A stretch of 64,000 nt of DNA from Daphnia carinata (lineage: Eukaryota > Arthropoda > Branchiopoda > Diplostraca > Daphniidae): positions 372,001 through 436,000 of the forward strand of contig NC_081333.1 in NCBI RefSeq assembly GCF_022539665.2, given 5' to 3'. This document shows, in pieces, positions 34,696 to 47,231 of this stretch. Position 1 is the first letter of the stretch. The number at the start of each line of letters is the position of its first letter. The translations under genes were made by a program, and so were the position numbers. The notes beneath the pieces were generated by a model. That model did no database searches and was not told the origin of the DNA. It saw nothing but the letters and a program-made list of their open reading frames with translations.

Positions 34696-36781
34696 TTAAC
34701 GATTTAAATATTCTCCAAGTTCCTTCAGTAATGCAAGCTCATCATGAGGCCAACGATACGATCGATAGGGCGTCAGCAAACAAAAAGAAGAACTACTCCG
34801 GTTTCCTACAATGAGGTCGTCATCAAAACTGCAAACGAAGCATTAAAAAAAATACAGTTGAAGAAACTTGATTTCCTTTCTTAAAAAGAATAAACCGTTA
34901 CCGTATAGCGAAAACTTGCCGATAGACATTATTTTCATCAATATGATGGAACAGCTGATTAAGCCGGTAACAACAAACTTGATCGACGTCACCATAATCT
35001 GCTTGGCTTTTACTTCTTAGAAACCATTCTTGACAACGCATCATCTCCGAGCACAAGAAGATCACGATGCGGATATGGTTGGGTTTTGCCACTTGGAGGT
35101 GATTAGAGAACCACTCAACTCCCTCAATGGCTGCCAAATCTATGTCGTCTGCTTCATCCAAAACCTTTCCCCCATTTTTCGGGGGAAAATAAAATGGTCA
35201 AGGACAGTTAACACAAATGTCTTAATCGATTACATATACCTTCCCATTGGGCACGTAATTCCTAATTGCTTCTTTTAAATGTGAAACGTGATGAGCTAAT
35301 CGGTTAATCGATCGATTGCTGTACAAGAACAGTATCGGAATTTCTGTTGATGTTGTAACATCTTGTTTCAAAAGAATGTCAGCAGGGCTGTGGAAATCAT
35401 CGACAATTAAGTTTGGATTCATTTTGCGCTTGAGCAAGGCCCGAATGATGACGCAAATGGACAAGATGGTGACGGCAACACAGGCCAGCAGATAAAACCA
35501 AATATCCATCTCGGAGTAATGCGTCAGAACCATGGTCTTCTTTTCTTGTTGTTCCCATCGTAAATCAATGCTCGTCTATTAAATAATTTATCACCAATAT
35601 TTATCGATCTGATTTACCTCTCAGTTGGACAATGTTGCTGTAACGGGCGCAGGTCTTGTCTGGGTCAATCAATGGAGGATCACATCGATCGTCGTCGGGA
35701 ATCACGACGACGCAATAATAGCCGTAAGACAAATTCTGGAATGTAACAACTTGCCATTCCTGGATGGCATGGTCTGGAAAAGAAATGTTTAAGTATTGGT
35801 TATTGATGGGGTCGTCCGTTTCACCACATTCCATCAGATGATCGTCAATGTCATCATGTCGAAAGAGTTGGACGTTGTAAAAGCGAAATTCAGACGCGTC
35901 GTGCAGTTTGATAAACAGACTCAGGTCGTGCTGGCTGGTCGCCGATAAATCAAGGCTCAAGTTCCACTTGAAAACGTCATATTCGACGACGTCGGTATAC
36001 AAATAAAGTGGTTGCTCCAGTAGTTGACAAGCTCTTTGAATCGTGTCATCGTGGTAGAAATCCAAACGAAAGCAGTAACATCCGGTATAGATATGGTCCA
36101 GCAACACTGACGCCTGCCTCTGTGTGTCATCATCAAGTTTTTCATATGACCTCATTTGTTTTTATTTTTTTTTAAATAATATTATTTTATAAAGAACATT
36201 ATTTACTTGGCCAGCTGGAATGGTTTTATCGTACTGGGCTGTAGTTGTCATGTCGTCGCTTGCCCAACAAATTCGGTGTGACTGGAGAACAGTGGCGACA
36301 TCTTCCATCATTCGACTTTTACACGTTTCGATGGGGCGACATTCGGTGCTGTTGGTCAACCATCGCAATACTTGAACATCGACATTGTTGACAGGCTGAG
36401 GAGACTGCCGGGATAATGTCAAACCCGAGCTCAAAACTGCCTCCTCAATATTTATGTTCAACAGCGCCGTCCGGCTGTTTGGATCGTAATCGACTGGACA
36501 AACAAGAAAGAAAATCCAATGTCATCAAAATGTTGGCAAAAGTTCAAATCGGAATTTATCTTGTCCCAGAAGGAAAACCTGATGGTTGGTGTTGGGTAGA
36601 CAACTTTCTCTCTTGCTCCTGTAGGGTAGTGGATGCCTTATGAAGCATGTGACATAAATTAAAAGTACAAATTCTCGTTAAAGCCATGACAATGTTTTAA
36701 AATCAATTGTTTAAACATTCGAAATAATACCTGTCTTGCCAGGGTCAGTAACAATAACGTGAAACAGAAATCTGCACGCAT
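34696..36781 (-). CDS. IL-17 receptor-like protein (SEFIR domain)
   Basis: Seven exons (36781-36731, 36618-36579, 36493-36207, 36119-35618, 35544-35240, 35164-34902, 34828-34696) give 526 codons plus stop in phase. MRADFCFTLLLLTLARQ is a signal peptide. The ectodomain (~20-300) has several cysteines and NxS/T sites. IWFYLLACVAVTILSICVII is a single membrane segment (~305-325). The cytoplasmic part is a SEFIR domain: IPILFLYSN, KVLDEADDID, HIRIVIFLCSEM, VFAIRFDD. In known family members SEFIR recruits Act1/CIKS-type adaptors to NF-kB signalling. The 40-nt second exon and the two acceptors without a pyrimidine tract (36120, 35545) were chosen because they restore phase, so those borders are less sure than the SEFIR exons. 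Confidence 0.75.
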
Positions 36782-37377
36782 TATACTTTCGTGACAGCGA
36801 AAAGTGAACGTCGGCGGGGAACTTTCAATTCCTACATTGCAAAACAAAAAAGGTTAAGGTAGATTACATTTAAATTGTACCTTTTATCTCGGGTCCTTTT
36901 ATCAGCGATAAAAATAAAAAGGGGCAGTCTGTCGCATTTTATCAAACCTGGAAAACTACTAAAAAAACGGTTCAAGATCAAACGAAATTTCGAAACCTAA
37001 AGAAATAAGATGAAAAAATAGTTTAAAGAAAGAAAGAAAAAAGAAAAACTAAATTGTATTTTCGAGCATTGGTTTGTTTTTGTCGTTTTTCTTTCACTTT
37101 GATGAGGGATGGAGATGAACCGCAATAACAAAAAATCACGGCCCATCTCCAGCTGTGTGAATGAAAATACAAAAAGAAATTTCAATGACAACAAAAATAA
37201 TAACTGAAACCAATTCGAGAAAATAAGAAAAAGCGAGAGGATCAATAATCAACGGGTTGACTGGTTGTAGTTCTCTTTTTTTTTTGTTGTTGTTGTTTGC
37301 TCCAATGATAAACACAAAGGAGGGGGGCGGGAGGCAAATACACCGGAAAACGGAATTGTTTTCATCCTATTCAATAT
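36782..37377. other. Intergenic region between IL-17 receptor-like gene and Psa
   Basis: It should contain the receptor's promoter and the 3' untranslated region of the aminopeptidase gene. A/T-rich; nothing else seen. Confidence 0.5.
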
Positions 37378-40300
37378 CTATTGCGATACAGCAGCATTGG
37401 TTTTGCTCGTCAAGTAAATGCCAACGGCTTCGGCATCGCGGCCAAGCCAAGCTGCGTTCAGGCGTACTGATTCAACGCTCTGCTGGACAGTACGCTCAGT
37501 TCCGACACAATGATGCTCCTATAAATCAATAAACAAAATCAATCGAACTTCAGGCATTTTGCTAGTACGAATTTAAAATACCTTGAAAAAGTTGTCGATT
37601 TCAATGGCCTTCTCTTCCGAAGCGAAATTCTCCGTTAGAGATTTAACCAGCCGGACCAAGAGGAATGCCCCCTTAAAGCGCTCGTTGAAGAGATCCCAGT
37701 TGTCTTTAAAGTAATTCCAGGCCAATTCGCGACCGAGTTTGCTGGATGCAACCGACGAGATGACGAAGACAGTGTCTTGCGATCGCACTTCGTTCGACAT
37801 GGCAAACGCCAGGACCTGTCAAAACAAACGCATTAAAAAATAAGTTTTGGAACAAAAACAAAAGAAATAAAAATCGCAAACCTCTTTAAGGATTTCTTCG
37901 TTCTTGATGGTGCCCAAAGCGCTGGCGATGCGATCCTTTTCTTCGTGCAGCGTTGCTTCGCGATAAATACGCAAAAGATCATCGTATTTGGATCGGCTGC
38001 CTGTCCGCAACACGGCTTTGTAGACGGTCGAGCGGAAATCGGCCGGAACTTGTTCTTGGCCCTTGATGTGTAGGTCGAAACGACGCTCGGCCTCGGCGAT
38101 CACTTCCGGATCGTCAAACATGGCCATCCTGCCCAAAAGCAAACTACGCAAGAGCTTGGTCAAGTGCTCTTCGTCCGGCTTCGATTCCCAGCCAAGTTTG
38201 CGGGTCATCCCGCCCAGCAATCGACGACCAAAACCTGTAAAACATTTTTAAAAATCAACTTTTATAATCCAAACGTAAAAAACAATCTTTTACTTTTCAA
38301 CAGTTCGTGGTGTTCGGTGTAGGCCAACAGGTGCGACAACTTGCTCAAGGCACTGCAGACGCGGTTCCATACAGTGTACTGATCCTCGTTAGCAAAAGCC
38401 TCTAGCAATGTCAACGCTTCCACAGTGGAAGAATGACCGGCCTGAACCAAAGCAAACAGATCGTCCAAGAGGCCAAGACGATCCAGAGGTGGTAGAGTCT
38501 GATGGTCGATAGCAGACACCAGCTGTTTGAGTAGGTCAGGTTCGTAGCAGGTACGATAGAAGCCAACTTGTCCTGGATTCATCTGAAAACAATCATCAGG
38601 ACGAATATCATCTAGGACAACTTCAGCTGTTTCTCCTTCCAACACGAACGATTTGCTGGGCGTGGTGGGCGAGCGGGACGTGGCGATTTCGATCGGCACC
38701 ATCCACATGGTGTTGTTTTCGTCTTTGGTTCCGTCAGCCAAGAATCGCTGTTGACTCAACTGCAAGATTCGCTTATCGTCGCCCTCCTGTCGAGCTGTTA
38801 CCCGGATAACTGGGAAGCCCATTTGCTTCGTCCAGCCAGACATAATGCTCCCAACTGGCTTACTGCTGGCCTCGCTCAAAGCTGCCCACAAATCCTCGGT
38901 AAAAGTGTTGCCGTACTTGTGCCGGGTAAGGTACAGCTTCATTCCACGTCGGAAATCCTGAATGAAACAACACGTAAGTACATTTTGTTCCCTTTTTAAT
39001 GGGATTATCGTTTGCTTACGTCATCTCCGATGTAGTTGTGCAACATGCGAATGATGGCCGCTCCCTTGTGGTATGAAATATCGTCAAAGATCTCGTCGAT
39101 TTCATCTGGATGACCGATAGGCACTTCGATGGGGTGGGAGTTCTTCAAACTGTCGAGATCCAAGGCCGGAGTGGAAGTATCGGTGACAAATTGCGTCCAA
39201 ATTTTGAACTCGGGGAAGAGATGGTCGACGCAAAGGGATTCGACGAATGTGGCGTAACCTTCGTTCAACCACAAATGAGTCCACCATTCCTGTGTTTAAT
39301 TAATTAGTATTAAAATATAAAATCTTTAGCTGTCAAAAGAATTTACCATGGTGACAAGATTGCCGAACCACTGATGGGCGAGTTCGTGACCGACGACAAT
39401 CGCAACCCATTGACGGCGTTGTGTTGACGTGTTTTGATCATCAACCAAGAGGCAAGTCTCTCGATAAGTCACCAAACCCCAATTCTCCATGGCACCTAAT
39501 AGCAATGAAAGTATTACAATAGAAAGTGTTTAAAACATTCTGGAAGTACCGGCGGCGAAATCAGCAACGGCAACGAGATCCATTTTTGGTAAGGGATATT
39601 CGACCCCAAAGTATTCCTTGTAGTACGGCAAGACCTTGGCGGCAACATAAAGTCCGAAGCGGCCCTGTTCCTTCTTTCCCACCGGAGTATACACTCGCAC
39701 CAAAACGCCGTCAGTAGAGCGCTCTTCGACATAGTCGAATTCACCGACAACGAAGGCAACAAGATAAGTCGACATGATCGGTGTGCGATCAAACTTGACG
39801 ACGTGCAGGTTAGGATCAGCTTCGTAAGGCAACTCGGACACCACTGGCTATTTCAAATCAAACTGTTATTCTGTTGAAAATGTCATTTTTGCAACTAGTT
39901 ACCATGTTGCATAGAGCCACACGATCCTTGGGCACCACCAAAGTAATATCAAAAGTAGCTTTAACAGCTGGTTCATCCCAGCAAGGGAAAGCACGCCTGG
40001 CATCTGTGGGCTCAAATTGAGTCACACCACTGTACCGTTCTTCTCCATCAGCACTGCAGGGAATAATAAAAGTGTTAACTTATGCTGTTACTTCATCAAC
40101 TGAAACTCACCTGACATATTTGCTGCAATAGAAACCTTTTAGCTTGTCAATGATGGCTCCCTTGAACGCCAACTTCAAATAGTACTGCCCGGGCTGCAGC
40201 ATGGAATCAAGCTTGAATGTCACCTTTTCATTTTCTACATCAAGCACAATATTGCTAATATTAGTCTCCTGACCAGATTCGTCGGCAATTCTAATATTTT

Positions 40301-40931
40301 CGAGCTCCAGTTCCAGAGAGTTCAAAATAATTTGATCCACCGGCTCAACAACCTGTGTGAAACAAAAGAAAATGTATTAACAGGCATTCCAAACATATGC
40401 TTTAGAATGCAACACAACACATGAGACACTAGTAATACAAAAATCAGATTAGCAGAATGGCAAATACATAAGACACACTGAATGGAGATTTAGTTAATAA
40501 AATTGACTATCAATTACTTTCAGCGTGACACTCTCATGCCCTTCGAAGACGAGTTTGACCAAATCAGGCTTAATAGTGATGTCATAGTGAACGGGTACAA
40601 CGGTCTTAGGCAGACGTTCAAAAGGTTTGACAGGTAGCATTTTGCAATTCAACTCTTCTTTTCCTTGCTGTTCGAATTCGCTTCTCGCTTTAGTTTCTGA
40701 TCTACCTGTCACAAATCCACGTATCTGCGAAAACCTCTGACACAAATAGACAGGCCGATAGGCTAACGTCGTAAATGGACACACGGCCAGCTGATTTGAC
40801 AGCACGAGGCCGGAGACGACGACGCGGTAGCGATAAAGCTTAAAGCTTTGTAATAATTCCCCTGAGGCTAATATTCTATTCTGAGCTAAAGCCAAACGTA
40901 TCCCTCTTGATAAATAAAAAAGTATAGCCAT
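37378..40931 (-). CDS. Psa: Puromycin-sensitive aminopeptidase (M1 family)
   Basis: Ten exons (40931-40518, 40352-40111, 40053-39903, 39847-39550, 39495-39347, 39289-39020, 38957-38294, 38234-37882, 37815-37582, 37518-37378) give 971 codons plus stop in phase. The M1 signature is complete: [10 protein letters not shown] for substrate amine binding, [11 protein letters not shown] with the first two zinc ligands, and NEGYATF with the third. The ERAP1-like C-terminal domain follows to ...[25 protein letters not shown] matches the start of cytosolic puromycin-sensitive aminopeptidase (NPEPPS). The enzyme trims N-terminal residues from peptides in the cytosol. An upstream ATG adds ~98 residues before [11 protein letters not shown]; the first 35 lack acidic residues apart from one E and look like an organelle-targeting presequence. 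The internal ATG at 40639 is the alternative start. Confidence 0.93.
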
Positions 40932-41110
40932 TCTTCAACAGTTTCAATAAAACAAAATGATGTTAATATGCCAGTTGTATTAGGACAAATAAAGGAAAAA
41001 TTCGAAAAATTTTAGCCGGTCAGCTGAGATTCGAAGGATGCTGTTTAGCCTTTCTCTGCAATGCTGTTACCGGCAATTTAATATTCAGCCGAAAGGAAAA
41101 ACAGGATATT

Positions 41111-41116
41111 TCTTTT
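41111..41116 (-). terminator. Poly(A) signal of Pepck
   Basis: AATAAA on the minus strand lies a few bases after the PEPCK stop codon, within the 190-bp gap to the Psa start. The two genes are head-to-tail and very close. Confidence 0.5.
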
Positions 41117-41121
41117 ATTCA

Positions 41122-44074
41122 TTACTGATTAAATCGCTGACGGAGGTCTTCAATTTCTTTCATCATTGCGGCTGGTAAATCTTCATTTATTTGGTCTGTT
41201 AAATATTTTTCAATGTTGTCTATTTCGGCCTTCCAAAAGTCCTTGGGCAAATCGAAAAGTTGTTTCCAGTCAACCGGACTCTCTAATCCATCCATATTTA
41301 TCGAGCCTGCATATCAAATGCTAATAATGCGGACGAACAACTCTGACCAGATTTTCCACTTGAACGCACCTTGTTTCGGAATGAACCCAATGGGGCTCAT
41401 CTCTGCGATATCGTCTTTCTCGTCGGAGCAACGACGGAGGATCCAGTCAAGGACGCGAATGTTTTCACCGAACCCGGGCCAAAGGAATTGCCCCTATAAA
41501 TAAATACGTATATATCTAATTCCAGTTTAATACAAAAAACAGATGGCTTTTAACGAGTACTTTGGAATCGCGACGGAACCAATTGACGTGGAAAATTTTA
41601 GGCATCCACCTTCCGGGCATCTCCATTTCCAGCCAATGGTTAATGTAATCGCCGGCATTGTAGCTGAGGAAAGGACGAGCAGAAAACGGATCATGCATCA
41701 CTTCATGGCCAGCGTATTCAGCCGCCGATGTGGCCTCTGAACTGACTGTAGCACCGACGAATACACCATGTTGCCAGTTTAAAGATTCATAAACTAACGG
41801 GACGCCCGTCGGACGACGTCCTCCGAAAATGATAGCATCGATAGGCACTCCAGCAGGATCTTCCCAGTTTGGATCGATAGTTGGACACTGACCGGCCGGA
41901 GTACAAAATCTAATAATAGATTACACGTTTTCTTTTTAAATAGTTGGAGGAATTGAAACAGCTTTAGTTATCAAAGATCTTCACACGAGCATCACCCCAA
42001 CATGCAATTAACACTTCACGGAAAGCAGCTTAACAACGACAGAGTTCCTTGTCAACAAAGGATGTCCACAGTGTTCGTTATCTGGACATTAATTGACACT
42101 GAGCTCCAGGTGGTAAGTGTTTGCAGTCAAATCCCTAGTACGACTACATGTGTATACTACTTACAGTAGGAGCTAAAGGTCATAAATCTTTGTCATCGAA
42201 AAACCGCAGGGGGGATCATAAAAAAAGCTCATTAAGCTCTTCTCATCCTTCAAAAAAAAAAAGTTTTGAGAGATGAGTTTTCCTTTCGTTTTACCTGGAA
42301 TTGGGATGGGCTGCAGGGTGATCGCTGCCTGGCTGCCAATTTTCCTCACCCAACCAAGAGGTAATGGTAACTCCTTCAGGTAAGTCCTTTTCTAAACCCT
42401 GTTGTTAACAATGACGACAAGCATCGTGGTAAAGGCAAAAAAAAAAGCCACACGTTTTATGTAGAATTAGAGAAAGTTATACCTCCCAAAAAACGCCGCC
42501 ATCAGACGTTCTTGCTACGTTTGTGAAAACCGTGTTTTTCTGGATCATTTGCATGGCGACAGGATTGGTCTTGTAATTTGTACCTTTAACGTTGGTGTTG
42601 TAAATTTAAATGAAATCAATTTTACATTTTAGATAAATGAAACCTGGACAAACGCCAAAGAACCTGAAAAAGTAATTAAATTCATATAAATTGGTTGAAT
42701 ATTGATTAATTATCGAGATTTTACCCATTTTCCGGATTAATGGCTCTGAGTTGGCCTTTATCGTCGAACCTCATCCATGCAATATCTTACGGGCAGAATT
42801 TATCATTAAGATTTGTTACGATGGTAATATTTAATAATTATTTTACCATCTCCAACACACTCCACTTTGTAGCCAGGCAAAGTGGGTGTCAACATGGCCA
42901 AATTAGTTTTGCCACATTGACTAGGAAATGCAGCAACCAGGTAACGTTTCACGCCTGCGGGATTAGTTACCCCGACAATCTGATAAAGCAATCAATTAAT
43001 CACGGGTTATTTTTTAAATGAATAACATTTCAGTACCAGCATGTGCTCGGCGAGCCATCCTTCACGACGGGCAATGGCAGATCCGATGCGAAGTGAAAAG
43101 CATTTTTTACCCAGCAAAGAATTGCCTCCGTATCCACTTCCAAAAGACATCACTTCGTTCGTAGCCGTCCTGAGTTTAAATCAATTTGAAATTGAGCTTA
43201 TTAAAATTATTGAATTAACGAAAATGTCTAACTTGTGGGCGATGAACGTCAGTTTAGGATTACAAGGCCAGTTACGCTGAAGTGGCTCTTTCAAAGGTAA
43301 TGGACAACCGACTGAATGCAAACAACGGACAAAGTCGCCTTCACCGATAGCGTCCAGCACTTGCTTGCCCATACGCGTCATAATCCGCATACAAGCAACG
43401 ACGTAGGCGGAATCAGTGACCTGGATCCCGAATTTTGACAGAGGAGAGCCCATAGGTCCCATGCTGTAAATAATTAAAATCAATTAAATTTTGGCCATTG
43501 GAAAAGCTTTTAAATTGATACCAATAAGCCAACAGGTACATTGTTCTTCCTTTCATACATCCGGGGAATCGTTCTTGCATTGCCGTCTCGAGATCTCTGG
43601 GTGACATCCAATTGCCTAGCTGGCCTTTAACTCCCGGTTTCGGTAATGGAACTGCCTCACGCTGCAATCGCGTAGAGATGAACGTCTTTGATTCAACACG
43701 GGCTACATCACGAGGATCAGTATGGGCTAGTACACTACACGAACAAAGAAAATTATATGAACGTTGGGGATCTAGGGCTTTTTTCAATAAATATTTGAGT
43801 TACCAGTTTTCGTATTTGGGCAACGGTTGGATAATACCCTCGGCCATCAAAATGTCCAGCATAAGTCGATTTTCTTCGTCGGAACCGTCGCAAATGTGGA
43901 CGTACGAAGGTTGGCATAACTCCACGTCGTGTTCCAGAAAGGTCAATACCTTGAAAAGGAAAGGTGTACAATCAGAAATGCGTTTTTAAATTAAAAGATT
44001 AAAATCACCTTATGGGGTAGCGAATCTACTTCACCACGAACAACAGTAATTCCTTTGAAAGTGACTTGTTTCAT
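41122..44074 (-). CDS. Pepck: Phosphoenolpyruvate carboxykinase (GTP)
   Basis: Thirteen exons (44074-44009, 43949-43804, 43734-43522, 43463-43233, 43169-43037, 42979-42847, 42785-42725, 42663-42644, 42583-42483, 42398-42295, 41909-41561, 41493-41370, 41306-41122) give 621 codons plus stop, the usual family length. It converts oxaloacetate and GTP to phosphoenolpyruvate, the first committed step of gluconeogenesis. Family blocks are all present: [29 protein letters not shown]-type text (here [10 protein letters not shown]), [15 protein letters not shown], the P-loop FPSQCGKTN with its reactive cysteine, VECVGDDIAWM, FFGVCPGT, FGGRRP and [15 protein letters not shown]. There is no clear targeting peptide at the start ([12 protein letters not shown]), so the cytosolic form is likely. 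One exon is only 20 nt (FFGVCP). Confidence 0.95.
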
Positions 44075-45080
44075 TTTGAAACGTGCAACGATGTGAATAT
44101 TCCAATAACTTTTACTTTCGATATTCGATGCTTGGCAGAATTTACAATAGGACGTGGACACGACTGAAACTTGTCAAGCAGATATACCTGTTCCCTAAAT
44201 GACGAAGTAGAGCACAGCAAAACGTTATTGAGAGAGCAGTCGACGTCTGTACAACCAATCCAACTTTCTTTAAAGACATACTCATTCATCGTATTTTTCT
44301 GGGTATTGCAATATTCAGAAGAATCATTTTTCCGAGTATTGTTTTGACCCATCGTATTATTGCTAGCGTTTAGAAGAGCATTGACAGGGTGCAGGTGATA
44401 ACAATCCCTTGCGAATATCGAGAGAAGGAACAACGTTATTTTGGAGTTTTATCGATCTCCAAGTGTCGTCATTTTTGGGAGTTATCAAGTTGTGAATGAT
44501 CTGAAACATATCGCATGACTCTCAAATACAGTTCATAGGTTAGGTTCGGGGATTTTGAAATCAATAAGCGATTTTTCCTTGTAATGAAAGTGGAACTGAT
44601 GGAAATTAAATCAAATGTTTTTCAACTGAAATAAAAATAACAAAAGGTACAACGGCTGAGAGAAATTTGATCGATGATAATGCTGCAGGGGACAATAGCA
44701 TGAACAGGTTTCGTGTTCGTTCTCGTCACCAGACCTGTCGTAATTGACATAGTTCCATCGTAGCTATTTGCTTTTCTCACTTTCATGTGCTGATATGAAA
44801 CTTCAACTTTACTTTACTGCAAAAGCAAATAAAACTGGCTGCACACAGCTGGGCTTTATCCCACCACAACAAGCTAACCTCTGACAGAATGATTTTTTTC
44901 CCCATCCACCACGTCAAAGCTACGTGTTTCACAACCGGACTACTAATCAATTAAAGCATGATTGACTTTGAATTTATCACGTTCTGCATTGCCATATCTT
45001 TAGAGCGACTATGATTCCATTGGAACATAAATATCGCACTTCGAAATGAGGGCCTTACAAAACGCATTCGATGCCAAAGA
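44075..45080. promoter_or_regulatory. Divergent intergenic region (Pepck and C1q-type gene)
   Basis: About 1 kb separates two divergently transcribed starts and must contain both promoters. I cannot point to a specific TATA box or factor site. Open frames here are short and featureless. Confidence 0.4.
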
Positions 45081-47231
45081 ATGATGACTCGCTTATTAGC
45101 TAAGTTAACACCAATTTGCCTTTTAATATGTACCTGCCCAACTTTTTCAAATGCCATAGGTCTCACTTTGGAAGAACAAGTGCAACAGTTGGGAGCAAAC
45201 TACGTGAGTAAATCTAATTTTCATTCTGTCCATTTAATGGAATTTTTCTTTGGGTAGTGGCTTATTTATATCATATTATTAGGGTAAGCTCAGGGAATCC
45301 GTCGAAAGCAAAAATGCTCAACTTGAGGCAAAAGTAATTGAACTTGAGGCAAAAGTAATTGAACTTGAGACTCATGTTCAAAAACAGGTATTGATTGCCC
45401 TTTCTTTCTTAACAGAAATATCATTCATGTTGAAACTTATTCAAACCAGGATATTTATAAGAATAAAATCAGGACTGTTCTGGAAACGAGAATTACTCAA
45501 CTGGAAACGCTGGTGGAACAGAAAGACCACGAATACGTGAGATATTTCCTCTCCACTGTTAATTCACAATAATATCAAGCGTTCATAATTGGTCATTTTG
45601 TAATTATTTGAAACATGCAGATAACTCTAGTGGAAAGAATTGTTCAGTTGGAACGTACCCAGTACGGTCGAGCAGGTGAAAATTTTGTCGTCAATGATGG
45701 TGCAGTTACCCGTCAGTCATCTGGAAGAAGCGGTATCGCACGTACGTGTCGAGACGCTCACCTTGCTGACCCATCCCTTTCTTCCGGCAACTACTGGATC
45801 GATCCGGATGGACAAGGAGTTGGTGATGCTCCGATATTTGTTTACTGCAATATGACATCAGGTACAGTAAGAATTTTAAATTCATCATTAAAGGAAGTCA
45901 ATTTCAATTACACTCTGTCCAGGAACAACATCTATCTCACACGACAGCGAAGCGCCCATGGATGTAGGCCATTGTCTTGATCCTGGATGCTATTACAGGG
46001 CTGTGAACTACAATGCTAGCCTCCGACAAATATCAGCATTGGCTGAGCTGTCTGCTGAATGCCATCAATCTATTCAAGTAAAATATTTTAAAATTAATGC
46101 CAATTACCAGTTCTTATCAATAACTTTTATGGTATACAACTAGTACGAATGCAACTTCGCGCCATTCGAGTTTGATGGCGTTCCATATGCGTGGTGGAAC
46201 AACAAAGATGGCGGCTCCGAATACTTCTGGGCAGGCAGCAACGCCAGCGTACACACCTGTCAGTGCGGCATTGAAGGTAACTGCTTCGATGCTTTGCAAA
46301 CATGCAATTGCGATTCTGCAGCGCCCATTCCACTAGAAGATAAAGGCAAGTTGCTTCCTATTTTGAAATGCTTGTCGTTACTTGATAGTTAAATTTTTAA
46401 ATGTGATTATTTGAAATCTGAAGGAATAATTACAAGAAAAGACCTCCTGCCCATCACAGCGCTAAATTTTGGACGAACCCAACTTTCAGCTTCCTCCGGT
46501 GTTCACACGCTTGGTCCATTTGAATGCACAGGTCAAACAGACATATCAGGAACGCCTTCCTCGTGCCAAGACTTGTGGAGGGCTGGACACAGCTTGAACG
46601 GATTATATTCAGTCATGGGAACTGCAATGGTGGAAAGCGTTTACTGCGACTTTGCGAAATTGCCTAATGATGCAGGTATGAGATACAAGATACACACCGT
46701 TAGTAAACTAAATCGTTTTTTTTTTGTACATATGAACCTGTTGTATGCAATGAACAAGGTTTCCAAAAGTGGATTGGATTTGTAGATGTTAAATCATCCC
46801 CCACTTATTTCTATGTTCAAAGAGAAACTCGAGAATACTATCAAGTGGATACTCCAATTCCATTCGATGTTACAAATCTTAACACTGGAAGAGCCATGAA
46901 CTTACAATCCGGAATATTCACAGCACCTCGAACGGGGATATACTTTTTCACTTTCACCGGCGTTGTTAGCTTTCCAGGAACTTCTTCGGACGAAAGTTTC
47001 GTTTGTATCCTTTACAAGAATAACGATTTTTCGAACGATATTGCCGCCTACATCAACAACAGTGGGACTGAGAATGAATATCAAATGTTTTCCTTGCAAG
47101 CCACACTACCTTTGCAAACAGGAGATCAAATCTGGGTGGAAATTTATTCCATGTCCCCCGGGGTTTTTCTGTACGGTTACCGTACTACACACTTCAGTGG
47201 ATGGCTTCTAGAAGAAAATATATCACTATAG
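45081..47231 (+). CDS. Secreted coiled-coil / CNTNAP-like / C1q-domain protein
   Basis: Eight exons (45081-45203, 45283-45387, 45450-45536, 45621-45861, 45923-46077, 46144-46345, 46424-46675, 46759-47231) give 545 codons plus stop in phase. The start MMTRLLAKLTPICLLICTCP is a signal peptide. Residues ~30-125 are heptad coiled coil with the duplicated unit EAKVIELEAKVIELE. Residues ~130-300 match the fibrinogen-like region of contactin-associated proteins (SGNYWIDPDG, APIFVYCNMTSG, CNFAPFEFDG, SEYFWAGSN, CNCDSAAPIPL). A further cysteine-containing segment follows, then a C1q domain (~410-545: GIFTAPRTGIYFFTFTGVV, HFSGWLLEE). C1q domains usually trimerise and bind ligands, so a lectin-like or immune role is an inference. 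Intron 6 uses a GC donor (AAAG|GCAAGT), the only choice that keeps phase. Confidence 0.8.
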
